From positions 62,001 through 126,000 of the forward strand of contig NZ_QNRK01000010.1 in the NCBI RefSeq assembly GCF_003315135.1: 64,000 bases of DNA. The letters are read 5' to 3'. The DNA comes from Roseiarcus fermentans (GTDB lineage: Bacteria > Pseudomonadota > Alphaproteobacteria > Rhizobiales > Beijerinckiaceae). Each line of letters starts with the position of its first letter. Positions within the stretch are counted from its first letter, which is position 1. The notes under the pieces were generated by a model. That model was not told the DNA's origin, ran no database searches, and saw only the letters and a list, made by a program, of their open reading frames with translations. This document shows positions 8,045-19,387 of the stretch, one piece after another. Position numbers and translations under genes: made by a program.

Positions 8045-8313
8045 TCAAGCCGTCAGCGCCTCGACGGCACGGCGGCGCGCCGCGGCGATCAAGTCCGCGT
8101 CGCAGGTCGCCAGCGGCAGCGCCCTGCGGATCGCCAGTTCGAGATAGGCCGCCTCGTCCAGGGTCAGGCCTCCCGCGCGGGACAAGGCGTGCGGGCGCTG
8201 GGTCGATCTCGACCGGAAACCGGCCGAGTCGTTGCAGCGACCGATCGACATAAGCCTCGTCGCAACGGCCGCGGCGGACGGCGTTGCGCAGCCGAGGCGT
8301 CGACGACGCTCAC
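8045..8313 (-). pseudogene. VapC-type PIN-domain toxin, deleted and frameshifted (copy B)
   Basis: Three pieces of a VapC PIN ribonuclease can be read in order on the minus strand. A GTG at 8313 begins VSVVDASA, the N-terminal PIN motif with its Asp. A shifted frame continues NAVRRGRCDEAYVDRSLQRL and GRFPVEIDPAPARL. After a second shift comes AGGLTLDEAAYLELAIRR and LATCDADLIAAARRRAVEALTA, ending at 8045. About 50 residues between the first two pieces are missing. The gene is therefore broken by an internal deletion plus a frameshift. It lies directly after glgX on the same strand and resembles the fragment at 5723-5862. Confidence 0.7.
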
Positions 8314-8366
8314 CCGCGGCGGCCCGCCTGCGATCGGCCCCGGAAGGCCGCCAGCGCGCCGCTTCG

Positions 8367-10577
<2,211 letters not shown>

Positions 10578-10760
10578 GCGCCCTCCAGTCCGCCGTCGGA
10601 ATTTCTTGCATCCGGGGAACGCGCAATAGCGCCGATTGGTTCCGTGCGTCGGAAGGACCCGGTCGCGTCGGCTGCGCCGACGCCAATCGCCGCCGCGATC
10701 GCCCGCCGCTTCGCGCGGGGCGTCATGACCATGCAAGCGAAAACCGATCTCTTCCTCCCA

Positions 10761-11120
10761 TCAGGCCGCGGCTGGCGTCGCCGCGAAGCGGCCGATGTTC
10801 GCATCGCCCCATTGCTTCAGCGTCATCAGCACCGGCGTCATGCTTCTGCCGAGTTCCGATAGGTTGTATTCCACCTTTGGCGGCACCTGCGCATAGACCG
10901 TTCGTTCGACCAGCCCATCCAACTCCAGCTCGCGCAATTGGTTGGTCAGCGTCCGCTGCGTGGCCGCAGGAATGCGGCGCCGCAGTTCGTTGAAGCGCGC
11001 TGTCCCGTCCAGCAGATGAAACAGGATGACGCACTTCCACTTGCCATCGATGAGACTGATGGCGGCCTCCACCGCGCAGCCGGGAGCGCAGTCGAAGCTG
11101 GAGTGGCGGCGTTTCACCAA
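10761..11120 (-). CDS. HxlR-family transcriptional regulator
   Basis: This 119-residue protein is a winged-helix regulator of the HxlR/MarR-like family. It has the N-terminal Cys (FDCAPGCAVEAAISLIDGKW), the family core GKWKCVILFHLLDGTARFNE, then LRRRIPAATQRTLTNQLREL and the wing VPPKVEYNLSELGRSM. Members often sense quinones, aldehydes or disulfide stress through the N-terminal Cys. It is divergent from the dehydrogenase gene at 11216 with a gap of about 95 bases, so it most likely controls that gene and itself. Confidence 0.88.
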   Translation of the reverse strand: MVKRRHSSFDCAPGCAVEAAISLIDGKWKCVILFHLLDGTARFNELRRRIPAATQRTLTNQLRELELDGLVERTVYAQVPPKVEYNLSELGRSMTPVLMTLKQWGDANIGRFAATPAAA

Positions 11121-11215
11121 GACGGTATCCTTTCCGACACTATGGTAGAAATTTGTGCGTATACCCGAAACGGACGATATGCCTTAAATGCGTCGACAGC
11201 AAGCTGGAGACCCCA

Positions 11216-12229
11216 ATGAAAGCCGTCGGTTACAAGGTTCCTGGACCCATCGACGCGGATGCGTCGCTGGTCGACATCGCGCTTCCCGAGCCGAGGCCCG
11301 CCGGCCGGGACCTTCTCGTCGAGGTGAAGGCGATCTCGGTCAATCCGGTGGACACCAAGGTTCGCCGCAGCGCCTCGCCGCAGGGCGACGATTGGAAGGT
11401 TCTCGGCTGGGATGCGGCCGGCGTCGTGCGCGCGGTCGGCTCCGAGGTAACGTTGTTTCAGCCGGGCGACGCGGTGTTCTACGCCGGCTCGATCACCAGA
11501 CCCGGCGCCAATGCGGAGCTTCACCTCGTCGACGAACGCATCGTCGGCCACAAGCCCGCCTCGCTGGACTGGGCCGAAGCCGCGGCCTTGCCGCTCACGG
11601 CGCTCACCGCCTGGGAAGCGTTGTTCGACCGGCTCGACGTCGCCAAGCCGGCGCCCGGGGCGGCGCGCGCGATCCTGATCGTCGGCGGCGCCGGCGGCGT
11701 CGGCTCGATCGCCGTCCAGATCGCCCGGCAGTTGACCGACCTCGCGGTGATCGCCACGGCCTCACGGCCGGAGACGCAGGCGTGGGTCAAGGCGCTCGGC
11801 GCGCATCACGTCATCGATCATTCGAAGCCGCTCGCTCCGCAGGTCGAGGCGCTCGGCGTCGGCGCGCCGGCGTTCGTCTTCTCGACCACGCACACCGGGG
11901 CGCACGTAGCCGACATCGCCGAACTGATCGCGCCGCAGGGCCGCGTCTGCCTGATCGACGACCCCAAAGGCTTCGACATCATGCTGTTCAAGCGCAAGGC
12001 GGTGTCGATCCACCACGAGCTGATGTTCACGCGGTCGATCTTCCACACGCCGGACATGGGCGAGCAGGGCCGCATTCTCAACGATGTCGGTCGCCTCGTG
12101 GACGAGGGCAGGTTGCGCTCCACGCTCACCGAACGACGGTCGCCGATCAATGCGGCCAATCTGAAGCAGGCCCATGCGCTGCTCGAGAGCGAGAAGGCTC
12201 GGGGCAAGATCGTCCTCGAAGGCTTCTGA
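11216..12229 (+). CDS. Zinc-independent alcohol dehydrogenase / quinone oxidoreductase family protein
   Basis: This 337-residue protein is an MDR-superfamily NADPH oxidoreductase of the 'zinc-binding alcohol dehydrogenase' / ZADH group, acting on quinones or enones. The GroES-like domain runs from MKAVGYKVPGPIDADASLVD. The Rossmann domain has the nucleotide motif LIVGGAGGVGSIAVQIARQL and IATASRPETQAWVKALGAHH. The catalytic zinc ligands of true alcohol dehydrogenases are absent. The ATG at 11216 follows GGAG; an open frame exists 63 bases upstream but lacks similarity. It is divergent from an HxlR regulator, a common pairing for stress-inducible quinone reductases. Confidence 0.85.
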   Translation: MKAVGYKVPGPIDADASLVDIALPEPRPAGRDLLVEVKAISVNPVDTKVRRSASPQGDDWKVLGWDAAGVVRAVGSEVTLFQPGDAVFYAGSITRPGANAELHLVDERIVGHKPASLDWAEAAALPLTALTAWEALFDRLDVAKPAPGAARAILIVGGAGGVGSIAVQIARQLTDLAVIATASRPETQAWVKALGAHHVIDHSKPLAPQVEALGVGAPAFVFSTTHTGAHVADIAELIAPQGRVCLIDDPKGFDIMLFKRKAVSIHHELMFTRSIFHTPDMGEQGRILNDVGRLVDEGRLRSTLTERRSPINAANLKQAHALLESEKARGKIVLEGF

Positions 12230-12447
12230 CCCGCCAGCCGCCGCCAACGGCATGACCAGCCGAAACGTCCGGGCGTCTGCATCCCGGCAAAGGGGAATGC
12301 TAGGACCGCCAAGCGGCCGCGCGGTCTCGTCGAGGGTCGAATCGAAGAGCGACAGTCTTTGCTCGCGGTATCCCTGACGGCCATGACAGGCCCGAGGCGC
12401 GGCGGCGCGCGTCCGGCCGTCGACACATCCTCGCGCGCTCCGCGTCG

Positions 12448-12479
12448 CATTGAATTGCGCGCGCAATGCGCGTTCAATG
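12448..12479. promoter_or_regulatory. Nested palindrome upstream of cbbR1
   Basis: An outer inverted repeat, CATTGAA (12448-12454) and TTCAATG (12473-12479), encloses a perfect 12-base palindrome TTGCGCGCGCAA (12455-12466). The structure ends seven bases before the LysR start codon at 12487. This is where a LysR-type autoregulatory site is expected, though it would also cover the ribosome-binding region. Confidence 0.5.
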
Positions 12480-12486
12480 ACGGCCC

Positions 12487-13437
12487 ATGCGCAACGTCTC
12501 GCTCCGCCACATCGAAACCCTGCAGGCGATCGCGGCGGCGGGGTCGCTGGTCCAGGCCGCCGCGGTCCTCAACCTGACGCCGGCGGCGCTGACGGCGCGG
12601 GTGAAGGGACTCGAGGAGACGTTCGGCTTCCGCCTGTTCGACCGCCTGCCCACGGGGATGCGGCCGACCAAGGCGGGACAGGCGGCGCTGGAGGCGGCGC
12701 GAACCGTCGCCCAGGCGGTGCGCGAGTTCGACGACATCGTGCGGGCGGTCGGGACGGGGGAGGGCGGCCGGCTGACCGTCGGCGCGGTCTCCACCGCCAA
12801 ATATTTCGCGCCGCGCCTGATCGCGGCCTTTCTCAGGACGCGGCCCCGGCTCGACCTGCGCTTCCTGATCGGCAACCGCGACGCGACCGTCGAATCGTTG
12901 CGCGGCGGCGAGATCGAGGTGGCGCTCGCCGGCCGCCCGCCGCGCGACGTGCCGCTGGAGACGCTGCCGCTCGGGACCCACCCCTACGTGCTGATCGCGC
13001 CGCCCGAGCACCGATTCGCCAGCGCCCACGCCCTCCAGCGCGAGGATCTCGCCGGCGAAGCCTTCCTGTTCCGCGAGGTCGGGTCGGGCACGCGCACTTT
13101 GTTCGAGGACTTCATCGGCGACACCCGCATCCGCACCGTGCAGCTCGGCATGGAGCTCGGCTCGAACGAGACGATCAAGCAGGCGGTCATGGCGGGTCTG
13201 GGCGTCGCCCTCATCTCCGCCCATACGGTGGCGGCCGAGGTCGAGACCGGGCGGCTGATCTGCCTCGATGTGGTGGGCCTGCCGATCCTGCGCCGCTGGT
13301 ATGTGGTCAACCGCAGCGACCGCGCCCTTTCCCCGGCGGCGCGCGCGTTCCGCGACTTCGCGGTTCAGGAGGGGGAGCAGTTTCTGCCGCGGCTGCCGGA
13401 GAAGGGCGGCCTCGAGCCGGGCCTGCTGGGCATTTAA
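12487..13437 (+). CDS. cbbR: LysR-family regulator, CbbR type (first copy)
   Basis: This 316-residue LysR regulator has its helix-turn-helix in residues 1-62 (MRNVSLRHIETLQAIAAAGS, then AAAVLNLTPAALTARVKGLE) and an effector domain with VSTAKYFAPRLIAAF and RDATVESLRGGEIEVALAG, as in CbbR proteins. It lies directly before cbbF, with 111 bases between. CbbR genes are normally divergent from the operon they control, but this one is transcribed in the same direction as cbbF. It differs clearly from the second CbbR at 20573. The family is certain; the CbbR assignment rests on context and effector-domain pattern. Confidence 0.82.
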   Translation: MRNVSLRHIETLQAIAAAGSLVQAAAVLNLTPAALTARVKGLEETFGFRLFDRLPTGMRPTKAGQAALEAARTVAQAVREFDDIVRAVGTGEGGRLTVGAVSTAKYFAPRLIAAFLRTRPRLDLRFLIGNRDATVESLRGGEIEVALAGRPPRDVPLETLPLGTHPYVLIAPPEHRFASAHALQREDLAGEAFLFREVGSGTRTLFEDFIGDTRIRTVQLGMELGSNETIKQAVMAGLGVALISAHTVAAEVETGRLICLDVVGLPILRRWYVVNRSDRALSPAARAFRDFAVQEGEQFLPRLPEKGGLEPGLLGI

Positions 13438-13455
13438 GAGAATTGAATGGAACCG

Positions 13456-13468
13456 TAAAAATATTTCA
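13456..13468 (+). promoter_or_regulatory. Candidate CbbR half-site upstream of cbbF
   Basis: TAAAAATATTTCA fits the TNA-N7-TNA pattern described for CbbR binding sites. It lies about 80 bases before the cbbF start, in the only AT-rich stretch of the gap. The direct repeats ACCGTAAAA and ACCGGTAAAA are also nearby. The pattern is loose, so chance occurrence is possible. Confidence 0.35.
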
Positions 13469-13548
13469 GTTTATTTTGGTCAAGGCAAACCGGTAAAAGC
13501 ACGGCGACGGCGAATGGTTCGGCGCCGGGCAATGCTGGGAGGGGCCCC

Positions 13549-14583
13549 GTGACCGGCGCCGCGACACCAAACGACGATCTCACCGCCTATCTGGCCGCCA
13601 ACGCCCCGGCGGACGTGGCGCGCGTTCTCGCCGGCCTCGCCGAGGCCTCGACCCGGGTCGCCGACCGCATTCGCCGCGGCGCGCTCGCGGGTCCCCTCGA
13701 CGCCGACGTCGGGCCGGCTCACGACGGCGTCGCGCAAAAGGCGCTGGACGTGTTCGCCGACGAAGCGTTCATCGGCCGGCTCGCCGGCGCGGGGGTGCGC
13801 GGCGTCGTCTCGGAGGAGCGCCACGACCCGCTCGCCCTCGACCCCCGCGGGACGCTGCTGGTCGCGATCGACCCGCTCGACGGCTCGTCCAACATCGACG
13901 CCAACATCTCCATCGGCACGGTGTTCTCCGTGCTCGACGCCTCCCCGGGGCCGCTCGAGACGGCGCATTTCCTGCAGCCGGGGAAGAAGCAGCGCGCGGC
14001 CGGGATCGTCGTCTACGGGCCGCACGCCGCCTTCGCCTTCACCTTCGGGCAGGGGACGACGATCGCCACCCTCGACCCCGAAACCGGGAGCTGGCGCGTC
14101 ACCGCCCGGCGCGTGACCATCCCCGAGGATTCGAACGAATTCGCGATCAACGCCTCGAACGCGCGTCGCTGGTCGGCGCCCGTTCGCGCCTACGTCGAAG
14201 ATTTGGTGGCGGGCGACCAGGGTCCGCGCGGCCGCAACTTCAACATGCGTTGGGTCGCCTCGATGGTCGCCGACGTCTACCGCATTTTGGTGCGCGGCGG
14301 CGTCTATCTCTATCCTGAGGATTCGCGCGAGGGCTACGAAAACGGCCGGCTGCGGCTCCTCTACGAGGCCAATCCCGTCGCCTTTCTGGTCGAGCAGGCC
14401 GGCGGCGCGGCGATCGACGGATTTCACCGCATCCTCGACATCGAGCCGAAGGCCGTCCACGAGCGGACGCCGCTGATCTTCGGCTCGAGGGCCAAGGTGG
14501 AGCGCATCGCCCGCTATTACGAGGGCGGCGTGTTCGAAATCCAGCCGCCGCTGTTCGCCGCCCGCGGCCTCCTGCGCCGCTAA
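13549..14583 (+). CDS. cbbF: Class I fructose-1,6-bisphosphatase (Calvin cycle)
   Basis: CbbF (344 residues) dephosphorylates fructose 1,6-bisphosphate, and in such bacteria also sedoheptulose 1,7-bisphosphate, in ribulose bisphosphate regeneration. The metal-binding motif LVAIDPLDGSSNIDANISIG is at about residues 103-122. SEERHD lies before it and RWVASMVADVYRILVRGGVY follows in the substrate region. The GTG start at 13549 follows CTGGGAGGGG, a strong ribosome site. It is the first gene of cbbF-cbbP-cbbT-cbbM-rpe, with only 29 bases to cbbP. Confidence 0.95.
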   Translation: MTGAATPNDDLTAYLAANAPADVARVLAGLAEASTRVADRIRRGALAGPLDADVGPAHDGVAQKALDVFADEAFIGRLAGAGVRGVVSEERHDPLALDPRGTLLVAIDPLDGSSNIDANISIGTVFSVLDASPGPLETAHFLQPGKKQRAAGIVVYGPHAAFAFTFGQGTTIATLDPETGSWRVTARRVTIPEDSNEFAINASNARRWSAPVRAYVEDLVAGDQGPRGRNFNMRWVASMVADVYRILVRGGVYLYPEDSREGYENGRLRLLYEANPVAFLVEQAGGAAIDGFHRILDIEPKAVHERTPLIFGSRAKVERIARYYEGGVFEIQPPLFAARGLLRR

Positions 14584-14612
14584 TTTCCTCGAGCCTTCCG
14601 GATATCTATCCC

Positions 14613-15494
14613 ATGTCGATCAAGCATCCGATCATCGCGATCACCGGCTCGTCGGGGGCCGGGACGTCTTCGGTGAAGAAGACGTTCGAGCAGATCTTTC
14701 GCCGCGAGAAGATCAACCCGGTGTATATCGAGGGCGACGCCTTCCATCGCTTCAACCGGATCGACATGCGCGAGCAGATGAAGCTGGCGGCGGCGAAGGG
14801 CGACCATCATTACAGCCATTTCGGGCCGGCGGCGAACCTGTTCGGCGAGCTCGAGACGACGTTTCGCGACTATGCCGCGAGCGGCGGCGGCAAGACCCGC
14901 ACCTATGTCCATGACGCGGCCGAGGCCGAGGTTCACGGCGCGCCGCCGGGCGAGTTCACCCCCTGGCGCGAATTCGAGCCCGGCTCCGACCTCCTGTTCT
15001 ACGAAGGCCTGCACGGCGCCGTCGTCACCGACGCCGTCGACGTCGCCCAGTACGTCGATCTCAAGATCGGCGTCGTGCCGGTGATCAACCTCGAATGGAT
15101 CCAGAAGCTGCATCGCGACCGCGCCGCGCGCGGCTATTCGACCGAGGCGATCACCGACACCATCCTGCGCCGCATGCCCGACTACATCACTTACATCTGC
15201 CCGCAGTTCACCCAGACCGACATCAACTTCCAGCGCGTGCCGACCGTCGACACCTCCAACCCGTTCGTCGCGCGCTGGATCCCGACCCCGGACGAGTCGC
15301 TGGTGGTGATCCGGTTCCGCAGCCCGCGCGGCATCGACTTTCCCTATCTCCTGTCGATGATCAACGACAGCTTCATGAGCCGCGCCAACTCGATCGTCAT
15401 CCCCGGCGGCAAGATGGACATCGCCATGCAGCTCATCCTCACCCCGATGATCCTGCAGCTGGTCGAGCGCCGCCGGCGCGCGCTGCGCGCCTGA
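14613..15494 (+). CDS. cbbP: Phosphoribulokinase (class I)
   Basis: CbbP (293 residues) phosphorylates ribulose 5-phosphate to ribulose 1,5-bisphosphate, the RuBisCO substrate, and is unique to the Calvin cycle. The P-loop is ITGSSGAGTSSVKKTFEQIF at the N terminus, followed by YIEGDAFHRFNR with the catalytic Asp and DLLFYEGLHGAVVTD. The length and the form of the P-loop are those of the bacterial class I enzyme. It is the second gene of the operon. A perfect 20-base direct repeat covers its last codons and repeats just downstream. Confidence 0.96.
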   Translation: MSIKHPIIAITGSSGAGTSSVKKTFEQIFRREKINPVYIEGDAFHRFNRIDMREQMKLAAAKGDHHYSHFGPAANLFGELETTFRDYAASGGGKTRTYVHDAAEAEVHGAPPGEFTPWREFEPGSDLLFYEGLHGAVVTDAVDVAQYVDLKIGVVPVINLEWIQKLHRDRAARGYSTEAITDTILRRMPDYITYICPQFTQTDINFQRVPTVDTSNPFVARWIPTPDESLVVIRFRSPRGIDFPYLLSMINDSFMSRANSIVIPGGKMDIAMQLILTPMILQLVERRRRALRA

Positions 15495-15523
15495 ATGCTG
15501 AGAGCGCGCGCTGCGCGCCTGAA
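15476..15523. repeat. 20-base tandem duplication at the cbbP stop
   Basis: GCGCGCGCTGCGCGCCTGAA at 15476-15495, which contains the cbbP stop codon, is repeated exactly at 15504-15523 with eight bases between. The second copy is not translated. It looks like a short replication-slippage duplication that lengthened the spacer to cbbT. Confidence 0.75.
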
Positions 15524-15552
15524 CGCCCGAAAGAGAAAGGTTCTTCACGCCC

Positions 15553-17532
15553 ATGAACGCCATGACTCCCGCCGTCGCGCACGCCGCGATGGCCAATGCG
15601 GTCCGCTTCCTGGCGGTGGACGCGGTCGAGAAGGCGAAGTCCGGCCATCCCGGCATGCCGATGGGCATGGCAGACGTCGCCACCGTCCTGTTCGGAAAAT
15701 TCCTCAAGTTCGATCCCGCCGCCTCGCGCTGGCCGGACCGCGACCGCTTCGTGCTGTCGGCCGGCCACGGCTCGATGCTGCTCTACGGGCTGCTCTATCT
15801 CACCGGCTACCCGGACATGACGATCGACGAGATCAAGCGCTTCCGGCAACTGGGCGCCAAGACCGCCGGCCATCCGGAATACGGCCACGCCGAGGGCGTC
15901 GAGACCACCACCGGGCCCCTCGGCCAGGGGCTCGCGACCGCCGTCGGCATGGCGATCGCGGAAGCGGCGCTGGCCGCCCGCCACCCCGGCCTCGTCGACC
16001 ACAGGACCTGGGTCATCGCCGGCGACGGCTGTCTGATGGAAGGCGTCAGCCACGAGGCGATCGACCTCGCTGGCCACTTGCGGCTCAGGAAGCTCGTGGT
16101 GCTGTGGGACGACAACCGCATCACCATCGACGGCTCGACCGCGCTCTCGACCGGAACCGACCAGCGCGCCCGCTTCGCCGCCGCCGGCTGGCGGACGCTC
16201 GCGGTCGACGGCCACGACCCGGCGGCGATCGAGGCGGCGCTCGCGCAAGCCAAGGACAGCGACCGGCCGACGCTGATCGCCTGCCGCACCGTGATCGGCT
16301 TCGGCGCGCCCTCGAAGCAGGGGACCGAAGGCGCCCACGGCGCGCCGCTCGGCGCGACGGAAGTCGAGGCCGCGCGAAAAGCGCTCGGCTGGAGCGCGCC
16401 GCCGTTCGAGATCCCGGCCGAGATTTTGGCCGCCTGGCGGGCGGCCGGAGCGCGCGGGCGCGAGGCGCGCCTCGCCTGGGAGGAGAGGCTCGCCCTCTAT
16501 CCCGAGCGCGCCCGGTTCGAGGCGGCGATCGCCGGCGACCTGCCGGCGGACTTTGCCGAGACAATGGCCGCCTACAAGGCCGACCTGGTCGCCAAAGCCC
16601 CCAACGTCGCCTCGCGCAAGGCGTCCGAGATGGCGCTCGAGGTGATCAACTCGGCGATCGCCATCACGCTGGGCGGCTCGGCCGACCTGACCCATTCCAA
16701 CCTGACCATCTCCAAGGGCATGACGTCGCTCGCGGCGGACGACTTTTCCGGGCGCTACGCCCGCTGGGGCATCCGCGAGTTCGGCATGGCGGCGGCGATG
16801 AACGGCGTCGCCCTGCACGGCGGCTTCATCCCCTACGGCGGCACGTTCTTCGTGTTCGCCGACTACGCCCGCGGCGCGATCCGGCTGTCGGCGCTGATGG
16901 GGATCCGCGTCATCTACGTGCTCACCCACGATTCGATCGGGCTCGGCGAGGACGGGCCGACTCATCAGCCGGTCGAGCATTTCGCCATGCTGCGGGCGAC
17001 GCCGAACCTGCATCTGTTCCGCCCGTGCGACGCGGTCGAGACGGCCGAGTGCTGGGAGCTGGCGCTGGCCGCCAGGCGCACGCCCTCGGCGCTGGTCCTG
17101 TCGCGCCAGAACCTGCCGACGCTGAGGACCTCCTGCGCCGTCAACGAGAGCGCCCGCGGCGCCTATGTGCTGAGCGCCGACGACGGCGCGCGCGACGTGA
17201 CGCTGATCGCCACCGGCTCGGAAGTCACGATCGCGATGGATGCGGCCAAGGCGCTGCGGGCGGAAGGCAAGCGGGTCGCGGTGGTGTCGATGCCGTGCTG
17301 GGACCTGTTCGAGGCGCAGCCGGCGGCGTATCGCGACGAAGTGCTGGGGACGGCGCCGCGGATCGCGATCGAGGCCGGCGCGCGGCTCGGCTGGGACCGC
17401 TGGATCGGCGAACGCGGGGCGTTCATCGGCATGACCGGCTTCGGCGCCTCCGCCCCCGCGCCCGACCTCTACCGCCACTTCGGCGTCACGGCGGAAAAAA
17501 TCGTCGCGGCGGCGCAGGCGCTGACCGCCTGA
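15553..17532 (+). CDS. cbbT: Transketolase (Calvin cycle)
   Basis: CbbT (659 residues) moves two-carbon units between sugar phosphates with thiamine diphosphate and is needed to regenerate ribulose 5-phosphate. The N-terminal ThDP domain has [34 protein letters not shown] and the GDGCLMEG motif that binds the cofactor. The pyrimidine domain carries FTHD-type sequence [20 protein letters not shown]. It is third in the cbbF-P-T-M operon. The ATG at 15553 starts [20 protein letters not shown]; it follows AAGAGAAAGG at a somewhat long distance. Confidence 0.95.
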   Translation: MNAMTPAVAHAAMANAVRFLAVDAVEKAKSGHPGMPMGMADVATVLFGKFLKFDPAASRWPDRDRFVLSAGHGSMLLYGLLYLTGYPDMTIDEIKRFRQLGAKTAGHPEYGHAEGVETTTGPLGQGLATAVGMAIAEAALAARHPGLVDHRTWVIAGDGCLMEGVSHEAIDLAGHLRLRKLVVLWDDNRITIDGSTALSTGTDQRARFAAAGWRTLAVDGHDPAAIEAALAQAKDSDRPTLIACRTVIGFGAPSKQGTEGAHGAPLGATEVEAARKALGWSAPPFEIPAEILAAWRAAGARGREARLAWEERLALYPERARFEAAIAGDLPADFAETMAAYKADLVAKAPNVASRKASEMALEVINSAIAITLGGSADLTHSNLTISKGMTSLAADDFSGRYARWGIREFGMAAAMNGVALHGGFIPYGGTFFVFADYARGAIRLSALMGIRVIYVLTHDSIGLGEDGPTHQPVEHFAMLRATPNLHLFRPCDAVETAECWELALAARRTPSALVLSRQNLPTLRTSCAVNESARGAYVLSADDGARDVTLIATGSEVTIAMDAAKALRAEGKRVAVVSMPCWDLFEAQPAAYRDEVLGTAPRIAIEAGARLGWDRWIGERGAFIGMTGFGASAPAPDLYRHFGVTAEKIVAAAQALTA

Positions 17533-17601
17533 CGAAGACGGAGCGCCATGCCGGTCGCAGCCCCGGCATCGCAGGGGAGGAGCCTGCGGCGTCGCCGCTT
17601 T

Positions 17602-17654
17602 CCTCCCCCGTGTAGCGAAGCGAAACGGGGGAGGGGGACCGTCCGCGGGACGGT
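17602..17654. repeat. Double-hairpin intergenic repeat between cbbT and cbbM
   Basis: Two perfect stem-loops lie in a row: CCTCCCCCGT/ACGGGGGAGG (17602-17611 with 17625-17634) and ACCGTCC/GGACGGT with a GCG loop (17638-17644 with 17648-17654). This fits the type of C-rich intergenic palindromes found in many copies in alphaproteobacterial genomes. Its position inside the operon suggests an effect on cbbM mRNA level or stability. Confidence 0.6.
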
Positions 17655-17739
17655 GGTAGGGGCATGTGACACGGGAACAGCGGACGCCGTCGGCAAAGCG
17701 GACGGCGCATTGAGACAACACCGAACCGAGGATCAACCG

Positions 17740-19122
17740 ATGGACCAGTCGAACCGCTACGCCAACCTCAACCTGAAGGAAGCCGACCTGATCGCCGGCG
17801 GCCGCCACGTGCTGTGCGCCTATGTGATGAAGCCCAAGGCCGGCTACGGCTACCTCGAGACGGCGGCGCATTTCGCCGCCGAATCCTCGACCGGCACCAA
17901 CGTTGAAGTCTCGACCACCGACGACTTTACCCGCGGCGTCGATGCCTTGGTCTACGAGATCGACGAGGCCAGGGAGATCGCCAAGATCGCCTATCCGGTG
18001 GATCTCTTCGATCGCAACATCATCGACGGCCGGGCGATGATCGCCTCGTTCCTGACCCTGACCATCGGCAACAACCAGGGCATGGGCGACGTCGAATACG
18101 GCAAGATGCACGACTTCTACGTGCCCCCGGCCTATCTCAGGCTGTTCGACGGCCCCGCGACCACGATCCGCGACCTGTGGCGGGTGCTCGGGCGTCCCGT
18201 CGTCGACGGCGGCTTCATCGTCGGCACCATCATCAAGCCGAAGCTCGGCCTGCGGCCGCAGCCGTTCGCCGACGCCTGCTACGACTTCTGGCTCGGCGGC
18301 GACTTCATCAAGAACGACGAGCCGCAGGGCAACCAGACCTTCGCCCCGTTCAAGGACACCGTGCGCGCTGTCAACGACGCGATGGTGCGCGCCCAGGACA
18401 AGACCGGCGAAGCAAAACTGTTCTCGTTCAACATCACCGCCGACGACTACCGCGAGATGATCGCGCGCGGCGAGTTCATCCTCGAGACCTTCGGGCCGAA
18501 CGCCGACCACGTCGCCTTCCTGGTCGACGGCTATGTCGCCGGCCCGGCGGCGATCACCACGGCGCGGCGGACTTTCCCCAGGCAGTACCTGCACTACCAT
18601 CGCGCCGGCCACGGCGCGGTGACCTCGCCCAATTCCAAGCGCGGCTACACCGGCCTCGTGCTGGCCAAGATGGCGCGCCTGCAGGGGGCATCGGGCATCC
18701 ATGTCGGCACCATGGGCTTCGGCAAGATGGAGGGCGAGGCCGGCGACCGGATCATCGCCGCGATGATCACCGAGGACAGCGTCGACGGGGCGTTCTTCCA
18801 CCAGGAGTGGCTCGGCATGAACCCCACCACCCCGATCATCTCGGGCGGCATGAACGCCTTGCGCATGCCGGGCTTCTTCATGAACCTCGGTCATTCGAAC
18901 CTGATCATGACCGCCGGCGGCGGCGCCTTCGGCCACCTCGACGGCGGCGCGGCCGGGGCGACCTCGCTCAGGCAAGCCGAGCAATGCTGGAAGGCGGGTG
19001 CCGACCCGATCGAATTCGCCAAGGATCACCGCGCGTTCGCCCGCGCCTTCGAGAGTTTTTCCCACGACGCCGACGCCCTCTTCCCCGGCTGGCGCGCCAA
19101 GCTCGGCAAGGCGGCGGCTTAA
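17740..19122 (+). CDS. cbbM: RuBisCO form II large subunit
   Basis: CbbM (460 residues) is the homodimeric form II ribulose-1,5-bisphosphate carboxylase, suited to high CO2 and low O2, and needs no small subunit. The active-site Lys is in [12 protein letters not shown]. The carbamylated Lys and metal ligands are in [18 protein letters not shown], the catalytic His in [20 protein letters not shown], and loop 6 in [11 protein letters not shown]. The insertion pattern and SPNSKRGY are form II features. The ATG at 17740 follows CGAGGATCAACCG. It lies after cbbT and a hairpin repeat, with 265 bases to rpe. Confidence 0.97.
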   Translation: MDQSNRYANLNLKEADLIAGGRHVLCAYVMKPKAGYGYLETAAHFAAESSTGTNVEVSTTDDFTRGVDALVYEIDEAREIAKIAYPVDLFDRNIIDGRAMIASFLTLTIGNNQGMGDVEYGKMHDFYVPPAYLRLFDGPATTIRDLWRVLGRPVVDGGFIVGTIIKPKLGLRPQPFADACYDFWLGGDFIKNDEPQGNQTFAPFKDTVRAVNDAMVRAQDKTGEAKLFSFNITADDYREMIARGEFILETFGPNADHVAFLVDGYVAGPAAITTARRTFPRQYLHYHRAGHGAVTSPNSKRGYTGLVLAKMARLQGASGIHVGTMGFGKMEGEAGDRIIAAMITEDSVDGAFFHQEWLGMNPTTPIISGGMNALRMPGFFMNLGHSNLIMTAGGGAFGHLDGGAAGATSLRQAEQCWKAGADPIEFAKDHRAFARAFESFSHDADALFPGWRAKLGKAAA

Positions 19123-19150
19123 CCCCGGGAGGGCGCGCGCTGCACGCGCC

Positions 19151-19208
19151 GCCCGTCGGAGACGGGCGTCCTTCCGGACGCCCTGTCGGGGCGGCGAGAC
19201 GCCGCCCC
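19151..19208. terminator. Run of strong hairpins downstream of cbbM
   Basis: Three perfect stems follow cbbM: GCCCGTC/GACGGGC (19151-19167), GGGCGTCC/GGACGCCC with a TTCC loop (19164-19183) and GGGGCGGCG/CGCCGCCCC with an AGA loop (19188-19208). The first two overlap, so only one can form at a time. No T-run follows, so they may act as an mRNA 3' stabiliser or a partial terminator between cbbM and rpe. Confidence 0.5.
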
Positions 19209-19279
19209 TGCCGATGTGTAGGATATCCGGCGCCCCGGATCAGGCCCGGGGGACGCCGCCCGAACGCCCGCTCGCGCCG

Positions 19280-19345
19280 ACAGTGCGACCGCCGCCCTCT
19301 CCCTCAGGGAAAGGGACGGCGCGAAGCGCCGGGGGTGAGGGGTCG
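19280..19345. repeat. C/G-rich intergenic repeat before rpe
   Basis: The stretch with CCCTCTCCCTCAGGGAAAGG, GGCGCGAAGCGCC and GGGGGTGAGGGG has the form of a dispersed alphaproteobacterial intergenic palindrome (pairing C- and G-rich arms around CGCGAAGCG). It lies just before the rpe ribosome site. Only this copy is seen in the window. Confidence 0.4.
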
Positions 19346-19387
19346 CAACCCCAAGGCTCGCCACTCTCCCACTGAACGGAGCCCCCA

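Noticed and set aside
15439-19065. Open frame of about 1200 codons opposite cbbT and cbbM
   Set aside because: It spans two strongly supported enzymes on the other strand and has low-complexity residue content.
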